Of a stretch of DNA of 64,000 bases, positions 1 to 9,520 are shown in pieces (position 1 is the first letter of the stretch; the number at the start of each line of letters is the position of its first letter). Origin of the DNA: Telluria aromaticivorans. GTDB taxonomy: Bacteria > Pseudomonadota > Gammaproteobacteria > Burkholderiales > Burkholderiaceae_D. The notes under the pieces were generated by a model. The model saw only the letters and a list, made by a program, of their open reading frames with translations, was not told the DNA's origin and did no database searches. Made by a program: the position numbers and the translations under genes. The stretch covers positions 682,001 through 746,000 of the forward strand of contig NZ_JABAIV010000002.1 in the NCBI RefSeq assembly GCF_013003915.1, given 5' to 3'.

Positions 1-152
1 GCCGGCGACGGATTCCAGTGAACCTTCCTACTCTCTATTTCCTCCCGAAAACGCATCCCAAGCGTCCCGGCTATTTGAACGAAGCCTTGTAAAATGCACG
101 CGAACGCGCCGCAGCCTTACCTGCCGCAGCGCACTTGCATCGAGGAATAGCC

Positions 153-533
153 ATGAGCGAAAAGACAGTTGCAGACAAGATGTTTTTGAAGACGGCGAAG
201 TCGATCCAGGTCATCAACGGCCAGGTTCATCCGACCGTGGTGGCCCAGCTGCCCACCGAACTCATCAAGGAAGGCGACGGCCCCTTCGACGTCATCCTGC
301 TGTTCGCCCTGAACCGCAAGGAGCTCGAGCAGTATCTGCCCGCCGCCAAGGAACGCCTCGGCGACAAGGGCTCGCTGTGGATCGCCTACCTCAAGCAGAC
401 CGCCTCCAAGGCCACCGACATCAACCGCGATTCGATCAACGCCTATGCCAAGGAAAACGGCATCACCGGCGTGGCGATGATTTCCATCGATCTTGACTGG
501 TCGGCGCTGCGCCTGAAGCGCATCGAGTTATGA
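153..533 (+). CDS. DUF3052-like conserved hypothetical protein
   Basis: Protein of 126 aa. The first ATG of the frame is at 135, but the ATG at 153 has a GAGGA ribosome site 5-9 bases upstream and is preferred. The second half reads ILLFALNRKELEQYLPAAKE, then LWIAYLK, and ends with WSALRLKR. That arrangement (aliphatic strand, charged helix, LWIAY strand, terminal WSALRL) matches my recollection of the DUF3052 family, whose function is unknown. There is no signal peptide or membrane segment. Its stop overlaps the stop of the convergent queG gene by six bases, so the two transcripts must be complementary at their ends. The family call is moderate; that the gene is real is likely from codon use and start signals. 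Confidence 0.7.
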   Translation: MSEKTVADKMFLKTAKSIQVINGQVHPTVVAQLPTELIKEGDGPFDVILLFALNRKELEQYLPAAKERLGDKGSLWIAYLKQTASKATDINRDSINAYAKENGITGVAMISIDLDWSALRLKRIEL

Positions 534-1622
534 AGCGTGGCGGCTGAGCGCCCAGGCCACGTGTTCGCGCACCAGTTCCGACGGATGAGCGGCGCGTGAA
601 TGCAGCGCGGCCACGATGGCCGCGTCGCCCTTGCCGGCCGGGCTGGCGGCTGCATTGCCCAGTCCCACCGCCAGGTTGCGCAGCCAGCGCTCGTGGCCGA
701 TGCGCCGGATCGGGCTGCCTTCGGTGCGGCGGTTGAATTCCTCTTCTTCCCACGCGAACAGCGCGACCAGGCTGGATTCGCCCAGGCCGTTGCGCTCGTC
801 GAAATCCGGCAACGACGCCCGTTGCGCGAACTTGTTCCATGGACAGACGAGCTGGCAGTCGTCGCAACCATAGATGCGGTTGCCGATCAGCGGGCGCAGC
901 TCTTCCGGGATGCTGCCCTTGAGTTCAATGGTGAGATAGGAAATGCAGCGCCGCGCATCGAGCCGGCCGGGGCCGAGGATGGCCTGGGTCGGGCAGACCT
1001 CGATACAGGCCTGGCAGCCGCCGCAGTGGGCGCCGGTCGGCGGGTCCACGGGCAGCGGAATATCCACCAGGATTTCGCCGATGAAGAAGGTCGAGCCGGC
1101 CGCGCGCGACAGCAGCAGGGTGTGCTTGCCGCGCCAGCCCAGGCCCGCTTTTTCGGCGAGGGGCAATTCCATCACCGGCGCCGAGTCGGTGAACACGCGG
1201 TAGCCCAGCTCGCCCACCGCCGTTTTCACCCGTTCGGCCAGCGCCGCCAGCCGGTTGCGCAGCACCTTGTGGTAGTCGCGGCCCCGCGCATACACCGAGA
1301 CCACGGCGGCGCCGGGTTCGCGCTGGCGCGCGGCCTCTTCGCCACGCCACTCTTCGCCGCGGGTCATCGGCAGATAATCCATGCGCGCCACGATGGCGCG
1401 CACCGTGCCGGGCACCAGTTCGCCCGGGCGCGCACGCTTCATGCCGTGGCTTGCCATATAATCCATCTCGCCATGGCAGCCCGCATCCAGCCAGGCCTGC
1501 AGCCCGGCTTCCGCATGCGCCAGGTCGATGTCGGCGATGCGCACGTCGGCAAAACCGAGCTCAAGGCCCCAGGCCTTGATGGCGCGTGCGAGTTCGGGCA
1601 GGTCTGGGGAAGTGGTCGGCAT
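528..1622 (-). CDS. queG: epoxyqueuosine reductase QueG
   Basis: Catalyses the last step of queuosine synthesis, reduction of epoxyqueuosine to queuosine in the wobble position of GUN-decoding tRNAs. It is a cytoplasmic cobalamin/[4Fe-4S] enzyme. The 364-aa protein has a normal length. Two ferredoxin-like clusters are visible: C200-GG-C203-QA-C206-IEV-C210-P, and C226 with C253-DD-C256-QLV-C260-PWN. Upstream lies the conserved VFTDSAPVMELPLAEKAGLG stretch, with Asp146 as the probable proton donor. A HEAT-like helical C-terminus (RNLAVGLGNA) is as in the family. It is transcribed divergently from tsaE across only 51 bp and convergently overlaps the DUF3052-like gene. Confidence 0.95.
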   Translation of the reverse strand: MPTTSPDLPELARAIKAWGLELGFADVRIADIDLAHAEAGLQAWLDAGCHGEMDYMASHGMKRARPGELVPGTVRAIVARMDYLPMTRGEEWRGEEAARQREPGAAVVSVYARGRDYHKVLRNRLAALAERVKTAVGELGYRVFTDSAPVMELPLAEKAGLGWRGKHTLLLSRAAGSTFFIGEILVDIPLPVDPPTGAHCGGCQACIEVCPTQAILGPGRLDARRCISYLTIELKGSIPEELRPLIGNRIYGCDDCQLVCPWNKFAQRASLPDFDERNGLGESSLVALFAWEEEEFNRRTEGSPIRRIGHERWLRNLAVGLGNAAASPAGKGDAAIVAALHSRAAHPSELVREHVAWALSRHAS

Positions 1623-1673
1623 GGCAGGATCAACAACACGGCGCGGTGTGCGCTCAACTCGCTATTTTATTCG

Positions 1674-2156
1674 ATGCAGTCTTTCAAAGCCTACCTCCCC
1701 GACGAAACCGCCACCGCCGCACTGGGCGCGGCCTTGGCACGCGCGCTCCAGCCCGGCCTGGTGATCTACCTGCACGGCGACCTCGGCGCCGGCAAGACCG
1801 CCCTCACCCGCGCCCTGATCCAGGCCGCCGGCCATACCGGTACCGTCAAGAGCCCGACCTATACCTTGTCGGAACCCTATCGCGTGACGGTCGACGGCGA
1901 GCCGGTCAACGTGATCCATTACGACCTGTACCGGATGTCGAGCCCGGAAGAATTCCTGGATGCGGGTTTTCGCGAAGATTTCGACGGCAAGAACGTCTGC
2001 ATCGTCGAATGGCCGGAAAAAGGCGAGCCCGTGTTGCCGCCACCCGACGTACGCGTGTTGCTGGAAGTCAGGGGACACGGCCGTGAGGTAGAATTGAAGG
2101 CGTTGTCCCAACCAGGCCTGCTATGCCTCAATCGTCTCGCCTACTCCCCGTCCTGA
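1674..2156 (+). CDS. tsaE: tRNA threonylcarbamoyladenosine ATPase TsaE
   Basis: P-loop ATPase partner of TsaB/TsaD in making t6A37 on ANN-decoding tRNAs. Of 160 aa. Walker A is GDLGAGKT at residues 35-42, followed by the family motifs SPTYTL (about 61-66), HYDLYR (82-87) and VEWPEKGE (about 113). The reading frame is open far upstream, but homology begins at MQSFKAYLPDE, so ATG 1674 is chosen. It lacks a Shine-Dalgarno site; instead a TATTTT hexamer ends five bases before the ATG, which fits a leaderless mRNA. The C-terminus overlaps amiC by 34 bases, so the two are cotranscribed, as in many proteobacteria. Confidence 0.93.
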   Translation: MQSFKAYLPDETATAALGAALARALQPGLVIYLHGDLGAGKTALTRALIQAAGHTGTVKSPTYTLSEPYRVTVDGEPVNVIHYDLYRMSSPEEFLDAGFREDFDGKNVCIVEWPEKGEPVLPPPDVRVLLEVRGHGREVELKALSQPGLLCLNRLAYSPS

Positions 2157-3565
2157 CTCCCGGATCTCCACGCCGCCGCACCCTGCTCAAGGCCGGCGGT
2201 ACGCTGCTGCTGTCGGTGATGTCGCCGCTGCCCGCCAGCGCCGCCCAGATCCTGGCCGTGCGTGTCTGGCCCGCGCCCGACTACACCCGCGTGACGCTGG
2301 AAAACGACAGCAACCTCAAGACCGAGCATTTCCTGGTGCCCGATCCGCCGCGGCTGGTCGTCGACATCGAAGGCCTGGGCTTGAGCAGCACCCTGAAAAG
2401 CCTGGTCGCCAAGGTCGAGGCGAACGACCCCTATATCAAGCAGGTGCGCGTCGGCCAGAACCGGCCGAACGTGGTGCGCCTGGTGTTCGACCTGAAGGAA
2501 GAAGTCAAGCCGCAGGTGTTCACCCTGGAGCCGGTGGCCGGCTACCAGCACCGCCTGATCTTCGACCTGTACCCGACCAAGCCGGTCGACCCGATCGCGG
2601 CCATGATCGAAAAAGGCGAGTGGACCGTGGACGGTACGCCCGCCGCCCCTACCGCCAGCGCTGCCGTCAGCGCCAACCCGTCTTCGCCACTGCCGGCCTC
2701 CCCGCCGGCCCAGACCGAAGCGGCGCCGGACGCCATCGCCAAGCTCGAGGCCGAGATGTCGGCCTTGGGCGGCACCCCGCCGCCGCAGGCGGTGCAGCCG
2801 ACCCCGGCCCCGGCTAGATCCCACCCCAAGGCTGCGCAACTGCCGCAGAAGGTGGTGCGCATGGTGACGATCGCGCTCGACCCCGGCCACGGCGGCGAAG
2901 ATCCGGGCGCCATCGGCGCCACCGGCGCCTATGAGAAGGACATCGTGCTGTCGGTCGCCAAGCGCCTGAAGGCCAAGCTGGAACAGCTGCCGAACACCCG
3001 CGTCATGCTCACCCGCGACGGCGACTATTTCGTGCCGCTCGGCCAGCGCGTGCAAAAGGCGCGCAAGGTGCAGGCCGACCTGTTCGTGTCGATCCATGCG
3101 GATGCCTTCGTGTCGCCCACCGCGCGCGGCTCGTCGGTGTTCGTGCTGTCCGAAAAAGGCGCCAGCTCGAGCGCGGCGCGCTGGCTGGCGAACGACCAGA
3201 ACAAGGCCGACCTGATCGGCGGCACCAATATCGCGACCCAGGACAAGCAGCTCGCCAGCGTGCTGTTCGACCTGTCGACGACGGCCCAGATCAACGACAG
3301 CCTGAAGCTCGGCAAGGCCGTGCTGCGCGAGATCGGCAGCATCAACCGGCTGCACAAGAACGCGGTCGAGCAGGCCGGGTTCGCGGTGCTGAAAGCCCCG
3401 GACATCCCGTCGATCCTGGTCGAAACCGCCTTCATCTCGAACCGCGAAGAAGAAGCCAAGCTCCGCGACGAGGGTTACCAGAACCAGCTCGCCGAGGCCA
3501 TCACGAACGGCATCAAGCGCTATTTCGCCGATAATCCGCCCATGGCCAAGAGCCGCATCACCTGA
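2123..3565 (+). CDS. amiC: N-acetylmuramoyl-L-alanine amidase AmiC
   Basis: Cleaves the amide between MurNAc and the stem peptide during daughter-cell separation; periplasmic. Of 480 aa. The N-terminus carries a twin-arginine-like signal (SPRRRTLLKAGG at about 15-26, then a hydrophobic stretch ending ASA-A), consistent with Tat export of AmiC. An AMIN domain (about 40-150) is followed by a Pro/Ala-rich linker (about 170-240). A C-terminal Amidase_3 domain has zinc ligands His256 (DPGHGGEDPG), the Glu of YEKDIVL and His325 (SIHADAF), with catalytic Glu434 (LVETAFISN). Translation is coupled to tsaE by overlap, and the next gene follows after 13 bp. Confidence 0.94.
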   Translation: MPQSSRLLPVLTPGSPRRRTLLKAGGTLLLSVMSPLPASAAQILAVRVWPAPDYTRVTLENDSNLKTEHFLVPDPPRLVVDIEGLGLSSTLKSLVAKVEANDPYIKQVRVGQNRPNVVRLVFDLKEEVKPQVFTLEPVAGYQHRLIFDLYPTKPVDPIAAMIEKGEWTVDGTPAAPTASAAVSANPSSPLPASPPAQTEAAPDAIAKLEAEMSALGGTPPPQAVQPTPAPARSHPKAAQLPQKVVRMVTIALDPGHGGEDPGAIGATGAYEKDIVLSVAKRLKAKLEQLPNTRVMLTRDGDYFVPLGQRVQKARKVQADLFVSIHADAFVSPTARGSSVFVLSEKGASSSAARWLANDQNKADLIGGTNIATQDKQLASVLFDLSTTAQINDSLKLGKAVLREIGSINRLHKNAVEQAGFAVLKAPDIPSILVETAFISNREEEAKLRDEGYQNQLAEAITNGIKRYFADNPPMAKSRIT

Positions 3566-3578
3566 CACGGAGCCTTCC

Positions 3579-4373
3579 ATGACCCTCGCCATCCACACCG
3601 CCGTCGGGCAGCTGCCAGCGATCCGCCTCTGCGCGCCGGACGGCGCCGAGGCCACCGTGACGCTGTACGGCGCCCACCTGGTGTCGTGGAAGGGCGCGGA
3701 CGGCAAGGAACGCCTGTTCTGCAGCGCCAAGTCGGCGCTGGACGCTAGCCGCGCCATCCGCGGCGGCGTGCCGGTAATCTTTCCCCAGTTCGCCGAACAG
3801 GGCAGCGGCATGCGCCACGGCTTCGCGCGCGTCTCCAACTGGCGTCTGGAAGACAGCGGCCTGGAAGATGGCGCGGCCTGGGCCAGCTTCGGCCTCGCGC
3901 TGGGCGACCTGCCGACCACCATCGCCGACGCCTGGCCGCACCAGTTCATGCTCTGCCTGCGCGTGGCCGTGCGCGACAACACGCTGGCAATGGAGCTCAC
4001 CGTGCGCAACCTCGGCGCCGCGCCCTTCCCCTTCGCGGCGGCGCTGCACACCTATCACCTGGTGCCGGACGTCTGCGAGGTGCGCATCGAAGGCGTGTCG
4101 TCGGACGAGATCTCGATGGTTGAGAAGCTGGACAAGATCTACCCGGGCGTCTCGGGGCGCGCGACCATGGCGACCAGCGAAGGAAGCATGGTTATCGAGC
4201 AGACCGGATTCACGGATGCCGTCGTGTGGAATCCGGGGCAGGTGGATGCGGCGGCGCTGTCGGACATGGAGAACGACGAGTACAAGCGCTTCGTGTGCAT
4301 CGAGCCGGCCTTGCTGGATCCGTTCATGCTGGAGCCGGGGGAAGCTTGGACGGGGACGTATCGGGTCAGCTGA
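3579..4373 (+). CDS. D-hexose-6-phosphate mutarotase (YeaD-like, aldose 1-epimerase family)
   Basis: Predicted to interconvert alpha and beta anomers of hexose 6-phosphates. Of 264 aa, the usual length of YeaD. Family marks are LYGAHLVSWKG near the N-terminus, the IRGGVPVIFPQFAEQG block (about 60-80), AALHTYHLV with the catalytic His (about 152), and the late CIEPALLDP block with the catalytic Glu. A GGAG ribosome site lies eight bases before the ATG and only 13 bp separate it from amiC, so it is probably the last gene of the tsaE-amiC unit. It is followed by an intergenic palindromic repeat that may end the transcript. Confidence 0.85.
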   Translation: MTLAIHTAVGQLPAIRLCAPDGAEATVTLYGAHLVSWKGADGKERLFCSAKSALDASRAIRGGVPVIFPQFAEQGSGMRHGFARVSNWRLEDSGLEDGAAWASFGLALGDLPTTIADAWPHQFMLCLRVAVRDNTLAMELTVRNLGAAPFPFAAALHTYHLVPDVCEVRIEGVSSDEISMVEKLDKIYPGVSGRATMATSEGSMVIEQTGFTDAVVWNPGQVDAAALSDMENDEYKRFVCIEPALLDPFMLEPGEAWTGTYRVS

Positions 4374-4419
4374 ATGACGAAGCTCGGCGATACCAGTCAC
4401 GCTTGAATGGTGAGAACCG

Positions 4420-4555
4420 TAGGGTGGGCAATTCGTAATTCAGGCCATTGGCCTGAATTACCTTGCCCACGCGTTCAACCAGCGGTAGCACGGACGTGGT
4501 GCGGTTTTGCCGCGCTAACTATCACCGCGTCGGCAGGAAAACCTGCCCACCCTAC
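4420..4555. repeat. dispersed two-hairpin palindromic element, copy 1 (REP/BIME-like)
   Basis: 136 bp bounded by GTAGGGTGGGC and its inverse GCCCACCCTAC. The left half contains its own hairpin, including the nested palindrome TAATTCAGGCC/GGCCTGAATTA, and closes with GCCCACGCG. The right half opens with ATCACCGCGT (here CGGCAGG in place of GGGC). The core AACCAGCGGTAGCACGG is shared with copies 4 and 8. It lies in the gap between the convergent mutarotase and carbonic anhydrase genes. Confidence 0.9.
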
Positions 4556-4583
4556 GGGTTAGTGGCAGCGCTGAGCGACACCC

Positions 4584-5681
4584 TCAATTCGACTCTTTAA
4601 TCATCCGCCCATTACTCTGCTGCACCGGCCTTGCATTCAGCGGATACAGCCGCGAGAACAGCGCCATCTGCGTCGGCGACGCCTGCATCGGCTGCTTCAT
4701 GACGATCCACAGCACGTCTTCGGTACACGGCGGCTCGGTCAGCGAACCCATATAAGTGAAGTATTCGCGCTTTTCCGGCAGCGCCTCGTTCACGTCGAGC
4801 AGGATCGACGGCGACACCGACTGCTTCTTCTCCAGCGGCAGGTTGTTCCACACAGTCTGGATCAGCGAATTGGCCTTACCACGCTCGAGCAGCACCGCCA
4901 GCACCAGCAGCTTGCCTTCGACGCTGCGGTGCACCAGGTGGATCACCATCTCGGTGCCCTTGCCGTTGATGCGCTCTTCCGACGGGCGGTGGAAGTGGAA
5001 CTGCTGCAGTTCGTAGGCCTGGTTGCCGACCGTGAGGAAGTTGCCGCCGCCGACCGTCACCTGGATGGTGTGGCCGTTGTCGACTTCGCTGAACGAACTC
5101 GGATGGTAGTCGAAGGCGATCTGCTCCAGGTCGACCTTCATGCCGTCGCGCAGGTCGATCGGCGACTGGCGGTTGCCGGTGCCGCACCTGGCCCAGGCGG
5201 TGTTGATGTTCGACCAGTTGGCCGGGCCGTATTCGCCTTCATAGCTCCAGTGGGTGCCGTTCTTCGGCTTGGCTGCAACCGCAATCGCGGCTTCGGCTTC
5301 CTTGCGGCGCCGGGCGTCCGCGGCCCGCTTGGCGCTTGCCGCCTTGGCGGCGCGCACCTGCTGCTGCGCGCGCAGTTCGGCCAGGCGCTCGGCGATGCGC
5401 ACCGACAGGTCGACTTCGGCCTGGTCTTCGCTGGCAGCGGAAGGCGCAGGCGCAGCGGCAGGCTTGGCGGCCGCGGTGGCGGCATCGGCGGCGGCGGCCA
5501 TGGCCTTCAGGTCCGGCTTGAGCATGGGCTTGCCTGCGACCGTTGGCTTGCCTTCGAGGATAGCCTTGACGGTGGCCGACTTGGCATCGACCGCAGGTTT
5601 CGCGGATTTCGGAGCGGGGTCGCTCGCGCTTGCCGTTGCCATGACAAGGCTGCAAGCGAACAGGGCGATAAGGTGGCGCAT
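4584..5681 (-). CDS. alpha-class carbonic anhydrase, secreted
   Basis: Hydrates CO2 to bicarbonate in the periplasm. Of 365 aa. ATG 5681 begins a clear Sec signal peptide (MRHLIALFACSLVMATASA); an upstream in-frame TTG at 5720 would bury the signal and is rejected. Residues of about 20-140 form an unusual Ala/Lys/Arg-rich extension with heptad-like AERLAELRAQQQVRAAKAAS, probably helical. The catalytic domain begins at HWSYEGEYGPANW and has RQSPIDL, zinc ligands in FHFHRPSEE (two His) and MVIHLVH (one His), and TEPPCTEDVLW. Alpha carbonic anhydrases usually run about 220-250 aa, so the long linker is the odd feature. Confidence 0.92.
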   Translation of the reverse strand: MRHLIALFACSLVMATASASDPAPKSAKPAVDAKSATVKAILEGKPTVAGKPMLKPDLKAMAAAADAATAAAKPAAAPAPSAASEDQAEVDLSVRIAERLAELRAQQQVRAAKAASAKRAADARRRKEAEAAIAVAAKPKNGTHWSYEGEYGPANWSNINTAWARCGTGNRQSPIDLRDGMKVDLEQIAFDYHPSSFSEVDNGHTIQVTVGGGNFLTVGNQAYELQQFHFHRPSEERINGKGTEMVIHLVHRSVEGKLLVLAVLLERGKANSLIQTVWNNLPLEKKQSVSPSILLDVNEALPEKREYFTYMGSLTEPPCTEDVLWIVMKQPMQASPTQMALFSRLYPLNARPVQQSNGRMIKESN

Positions 5682-5755
5682 GGGATTCCAGGTGTGTGCT
5701 GTCTTAATGCTTATCGGCAATTGGACCCTGAAACTTGAGTACGCAGAAGCAACAA

Positions 5756-5775
5756 CGCCCCGAAATATCGGGGCG
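5756..5775 (-). terminator. possible terminator downstream of the dedA-family gene
   Basis: Eight-bp perfect stem CGCCCCGA-AATA-TCGGGGCG. Read on the minus strand it is followed by TTGTTGCTT, a poor U-tract. It sits 37 bases after the DedA stop and before the carbonic anhydrase start. Confidence 0.5.
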
Positions 5776-5811
5776 CTGGCAGGATGACAATGGAGCTTAA
5801 CGATCGATTAA

Positions 5812-6456
5812 TTATCTGCTCATCACGCGACGGCCGAACTTGTACAGGCCGCCAATGGCCAGTGGCACGATTGCAGCCGACACGCCGACCAGCACGATTT
5901 CGGTCAGGTGGTCGCGCACGATCGGGATGTTGCCGAAGAACAAACCGGCCGTCACCAGGCTGGCCACCCACAGCACCGCACCGCTGACGTTGTACATCTG
6001 GAAGCGTGCATGGGTCATTTCCGACACGCCGGCCACGAAAGGCGCAAAGGTGCGCACCACCGGCACGAAGCGCGCCAGGATGATGGTCTTGCCGCCATGC
6101 TTCTCGAAGAAGTCGTGGGTCTTCTGCAAGGCATCCTTGTTGATCCAGCGGTAATTATGCGTGAACACCCGGTGGCCGACGGCCTGCCCGATGTAATAGT
6201 TCAGGGTATTGCCCGTGATTGCCGCAATGATGAGCAGCGCCATCAAGAGCGGATAGCTCATCTGGCCGGTGGCGCAGAAGGCGCCGGCAATGAACAGCAA
6301 GGTGTCGCCGGGGAAGAAAAACAGGAGCACCAGGCCGGTCTCGCAGAACACGATCAGGAACAGCACGATGTACACGTAGGTTCCGTACTGGGCCAGCAGC
6401 GTGCCCAGCGTCTTATCGACATGGAGAATCATGTCGAAAAATTGCATCAGATCCAT
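5812..6456 (-). CDS. DedA family inner-membrane protein
   Basis: Of 214 aa. DedA/VTT-fold proteins are inner-membrane proteins; some translocate undecaprenyl phosphate or phospholipids and support membrane potential. The start at 6456 (MDLMQFFDMIL) has AGGA five bases upstream; the frame is open further 5' but without homology. Visible family marks are FPGDTLLFIAGAFCATG with the acidic residue before the first re-entrant loop, GNTLNYYIGQAVGHR, FFEKHGGKTIILARFVPVVRTF with the conserved Arg-Phe-Pro, and FVAGVSEM. There are four or five hydrophobic segments. It is transcribed alone, divergent from the cyclophilin gene. Confidence 0.9.
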   Translation of the reverse strand: MDLMQFFDMILHVDKTLGTLLAQYGTYVYIVLFLIVFCETGLVLLFFFPGDTLLFIAGAFCATGQMSYPLLMALLIIAAITGNTLNYYIGQAVGHRVFTHNYRWINKDALQKTHDFFEKHGGKTIILARFVPVVRTFAPFVAGVSEMTHARFQMYNVSGAVLWVASLVTAGLFFGNIPIVRDHLTEIVLVGVSAAIVPLAIGGLYKFGRRVMSR

Positions 6457-6616
6457 AATTTTCCTAAAAGGTAGCGGCGAATCATACCACCGCTCTGCCC
6501 CCCGGCAGCCCGGCCTGCGCAGTCCTCCGCAGGATGTTTTCGCCGTCCATGACTTTACGTTTTGGCTATATTCCCGATTACAATCGCTGCACTCAAAACA
6601 ATGCAATGGAGACCCG

Positions 6617-7570
6617 ATGACCGCTTCGTTCACCACCCACGCACTGGCAACGGCCGCGCTGGCGCTGCTGGCTGCCGCCAGCGTCCATGCTGCCCCCGCT
6701 CTTGCCCCTACTTCGGCCGCCAAGGCCGCGGCCAAGGAACTGGCGCCCAAGCCCTCGCTGGCCGACGTGGTCAAGGCCTCCAAGCCATCCGACTGGCGCC
6801 CGCTCGACCCGGAAAACACGCTGTACATGGAACTGCCGACCGGCCGCGTGATCCTCGAACTGGCCCCCAGCTTTGCGCCGAAGACCGCCGCCAATATCCG
6901 CGCCCTGGTGCGCGAAAACTACTTCGACGGCCTGTTCATCATCCGCTCGCAGGATGGCTTCGTGGTGCAGTGGGGCGACCCGGACGAAGAGAACCCGAAG
7001 CCGTTCAAGGCCGCCAAGACGGTCAAGGCCGAGTTCACCGTGCCCATCAAGGGCACCGGAACCTTCACCCGCCTGAAGGATGGCGACGTCTACGCGCCGC
7101 AGGTCGGCCATGTGAATGGTTTCCCGGCCGCGCGCGACCCGGCCAAGGGCAACACCTGGCTGGTCCACTGCCCGGCCATGGTCGGCGTGGCGCGCGATGC
7201 CGAAGCCGATACCGGCAACGGCTCGCAGCTCTATGCCGTCACCGGCCACGCGCCGCGCCAGCTCGACCGCAACATCACCGTAGTGGGACGCATCGTCTCG
7301 GGCATGCCCTTGCTGTCGGTGCAGCCGCGCGGCACCGCCGCCTCGGGCTTCTACGAGAAGCCGGAACAGCGCATGCCGATCAAGGCGGTACGCATCGCGG
7401 CCGATGTGCCGGAAGCCGAACGCAGCAAGTTTGAAGTGATGCGCACCGAGAGCGCCACCTACCAGGCGGCGGTCGACGCGCAGCGCAACCGCGGCGGCCC
7501 GTGGACCAAGGTCGCGGCCGGCAAGATCGACCTGTGCAGTGCGCCGATCCCGGTCCGCGAGCAGAAATAA
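6617..7570 (+). CDS. secreted cyclophilin-type peptidyl-prolyl cis-trans isomerase
   Basis: Of 317 aa, with a Sec signal peptide (residues 1 to about 23, ending SVHA-AP) and a short Ala/Lys linker. The cyclophilin domain starts at [19 protein letters not shown], with [23 protein letters not shown] and VVQWGDP as its core strands; the usual FHR motif reads FIIRSQDG, keeping the catalytic-type Arg. The insert between GDP and the C-terminal strands is longer than in PpiA, and a late VVGRIVSGM resembles the family's VVEGMDVV strand. GGAG precedes ATG 6617. Probable periplasmic folding factor. Confidence 0.85.
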   Translation: MTASFTTHALATAALALLAAASVHAAPALAPTSAAKAAAKELAPKPSLADVVKASKPSDWRPLDPENTLYMELPTGRVILELAPSFAPKTAANIRALVRENYFDGLFIIRSQDGFVVQWGDPDEENPKPFKAAKTVKAEFTVPIKGTGTFTRLKDGDVYAPQVGHVNGFPAARDPAKGNTWLVHCPAMVGVARDAEADTGNGSQLYAVTGHAPRQLDRNITVVGRIVSGMPLLSVQPRGTAASGFYEKPEQRMPIKAVRIAADVPEAERSKFEVMRTESATYQAAVDAQRNRGGPWTKVAAGKIDLCSAPIPVREQK

Positions 7571-7585
7571 GTACATGGGGCGGGA

Positions 7586-7591
7586 TATAAT
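7586..7591 (+). promoter_or_regulatory. consensus -10 hexamer six bases before the mutL start
   Basis: A perfect TATAAT ends six bases before the mutL ATG at 7598. That places the expected transcription start on or next to the start codon. No good -35 is seen at 17 or 18 bp and no Shine-Dalgarno precedes the ATG, so the pattern fits a leaderless transcript. Confidence 0.45.
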
Positions 7592-7597
7592 CCGGAC

Positions 7598-9520
7598 ATG
7601 AACGCGCCCGTCCCCACAACCCGTCCGATCCAGCAGCTGCCTGACCAGCTCATCTCCCAGATAGCCGCCGGCGAGGTCGTCGAGCGGCCCTCGGCGGTGG
7701 TCAAGGAGCTGCTCGAGAACGCCCTCGATGCCGGCTCCACGCAAATCACCGTGCGCCTGGAAGAAGGCGGCGTCAAGCGCATCGCCATCACCGACAACGG
7801 CCGCGGCATCGCCCCGGAGGAACTGCCGCTGGCGCTGGCCCGCCACGCCACCTCGAAGATCGCTTCCCTGAACGACCTGGAGAACGTCGGCACGCTGGGC
7901 TTTCGCGGCGAGGCGCTGGCCTCGATCGCCTCGGTCGCCGCGGTGCGCATCACCTCGCGCACGCCGAACGCGGCGCATGCCTTTGAGATCGTCGGCTCGC
8001 ACGAAGGCACGGTCGCTCCATCGTCGGGCGCCTTCGGCACCACCATCGACGTGCAGGACCTGTATTTCAATACGCCCGCGCGCCGCAAGTTCCTGAAATC
8101 CGAGCAGACCGAATACGGCCATTGCGCGGAAATCGTGCGCCGCATCGCGCTGTCGCGCCCGGACGTCTCGTTCAGCCTGACGCACAACGGCCGCACCATC
8201 GACCACTGGAACGTGAGCGAAGCGGCCAAGCGCAGCGCCCAGATCCTCGGCAACGACTTCGCCGAAGCGCGCCTGGAGCTGGAGGAAGGCGCCGGGCCAT
8301 TACGCCTGTACGGCTACGTCGGCCTGCCGACCGCCTCGAAGGCGCGCGCCGACGGCCAGTTCTTCTACGTGAACGGCCGCTACGTGCGCGACAAGCTCTT
8401 GGTACACGCGGTGCGCGCGGCCTACCAGGACGTGCTGCATGGCGACCGCTTCCCGTCCTACGTGCTGTCGCTCGACCTGGATCCGGCGCTGGTCGACGTG
8501 AACGTCCACCCGTCGAAAATCGAAGTGCGCTTCCGCGACAGCCGAGCGGTGCACCAGTTCGTGTTCCACGCGGTGCAGCGCACGCTGGCGCAAACGTCGG
8601 CCACCGCGCACGGCAGCGCGCCGGCGCCGGTGTCCGCTGCCGAATTCGGGGCGATGCGGCCAAGCGGCACGCCGGCATGGGCGCCGCGCCCGCACGAGCA
8701 GACTTCCTTCGGCTCCCAACTGACCTCGACCTTCTCGCCCTCGCCCTTCGCGCCGGGCAGCCGCTGGGACGAGGGACGTCCGCAGGCGTCGAACGGCGGC
8801 GTGGCGCAGAGTACCGAAGCGTACGGTGCGCTGTTCTCCCCGGGCGAATCGACGCGGGTGCAGTTCGCATCCGGGCCCGTGGGCGTACCGCTTTCGAGTT
8901 CCGATCGCCCGCTGACAAACGAGGATTTCCCCCTCGGCTTCGCACTGGCCCAGCTGCACGGCATCTACATCCTGGCGCAAAACACCAAGGGCCTGGTGCT
9001 GGTGGACATGCACGCGGCCCACGAGCGCATCCTCTACGAACAAATCAAGAACGCGCTCGACGCGCGCGCTGAAGGCGAGGAACTGCAGGTGCAGCAGATG
9101 CTGATCCCGGTGACCTTCTACGCCGACGCCGTCGAGGTGGCGACCGCGCAAGACCACGCCGAGACCCTGAAGACCCTCGGCTTCGATATCGCCGCGCTGT
9201 CGCCGACCACGCTGGCGGTGCGCACCGTCCCGACCATCCTGCGCAATGCCGACGCCCAGACACTGGCGCGCGACGTGCTGCGCGACGTGCGCGAATACGG
9301 CGGTTCGCGGGTGCTGATCGAGCGCCGCAACGAGCTGCTCGGCACCCTCGCCTGCCACACGGCGGTGCGCGCCAACCGCGTGCTGTCGATCCAGGAAATG
9401 AACGCCCTGCTGCGCCAGATGGAAATCACCGAACGCTCCGACCAGTGCAACCACGGCCGCCCCACCTGGGTCCAGCTCGAGATCAACGCGCTCGACAAGC
9501 TGTTCCTGCGCGGTCAATGA
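7598..9520 (+). CDS. mutL: DNA mismatch repair protein MutL
   Basis: Of 640 aa. The N-terminal GHKL ATPase carries motifs [10 protein letters not shown] (about 37-46), TDNGRGI and [11 protein letters not shown] low-complexity linker covers about 335-440. The C-terminal domain has D470[11 protein letters not shown], the DQHA-x2-E-x4-E endonuclease motif with Gln replaced by Met, plus ACHTAVRA and CNHGRPTW. This is the latent-endonuclease type of MutL found in organisms without MutH, which fits betaproteobacteria. It overlaps miaA in an ATGA arrangement. Confidence 0.96.
   Translation: MNAPVPTTRPIQQLPDQLISQIAAGEVVERPSAVVKELLENALDAGSTQITVRLEEGGVKRIAITDNGRGIAPEELPLALARHATSKIASLNDLENVGTLGFRGEALASIASVAAVRITSRTPNAAHAFEIVGSHEGTVAPSSGAFGTTIDVQDLYFNTPARRKFLKSEQTEYGHCAEIVRRIALSRPDVSFSLTHNGRTIDHWNVSEAAKRSAQILGNDFAEARLELEEGAGPLRLYGYVGLPTASKARADGQFFYVNGRYVRDKLLVHAVRAAYQDVLHGDRFPSYVLSLDLDPALVDVNVHPSKIEVRFRDSRAVHQFVFHAVQRTLAQTSATAHGSAPAPVSAAEFGAMRPSGTPAWAPRPHEQTSFGSQLTSTFSPSPFAPGSRWDEGRPQASNGGVAQSTEAYGALFSPGESTRVQFASGPVGVPLSSSDRPLTNEDFPLGFALAQLHGIYILAQNTKGLVLVDMHAAHERILYEQIKNALDARAEGEELQVQQMLIPVTFYADAVEVATAQDHAETLKTLGFDIAALSPTTLAVRTVPTILRNADAQTLARDVLRDVREYGGSRVLIERRNELLGTLACHTAVRANRVLSIQEMNALLRQMEITERSDQCNHGRPTWVQLEINALDKLFLRGQ

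Noticed and set aside
2141-4051. 636-codon open frame on the minus strand over amiC and the mutarotase gene
   Set aside because: It is antisense to two well-identified genes and its translation is the Arg/His/Gly-rich type produced by GC3-biased DNA read backwards.
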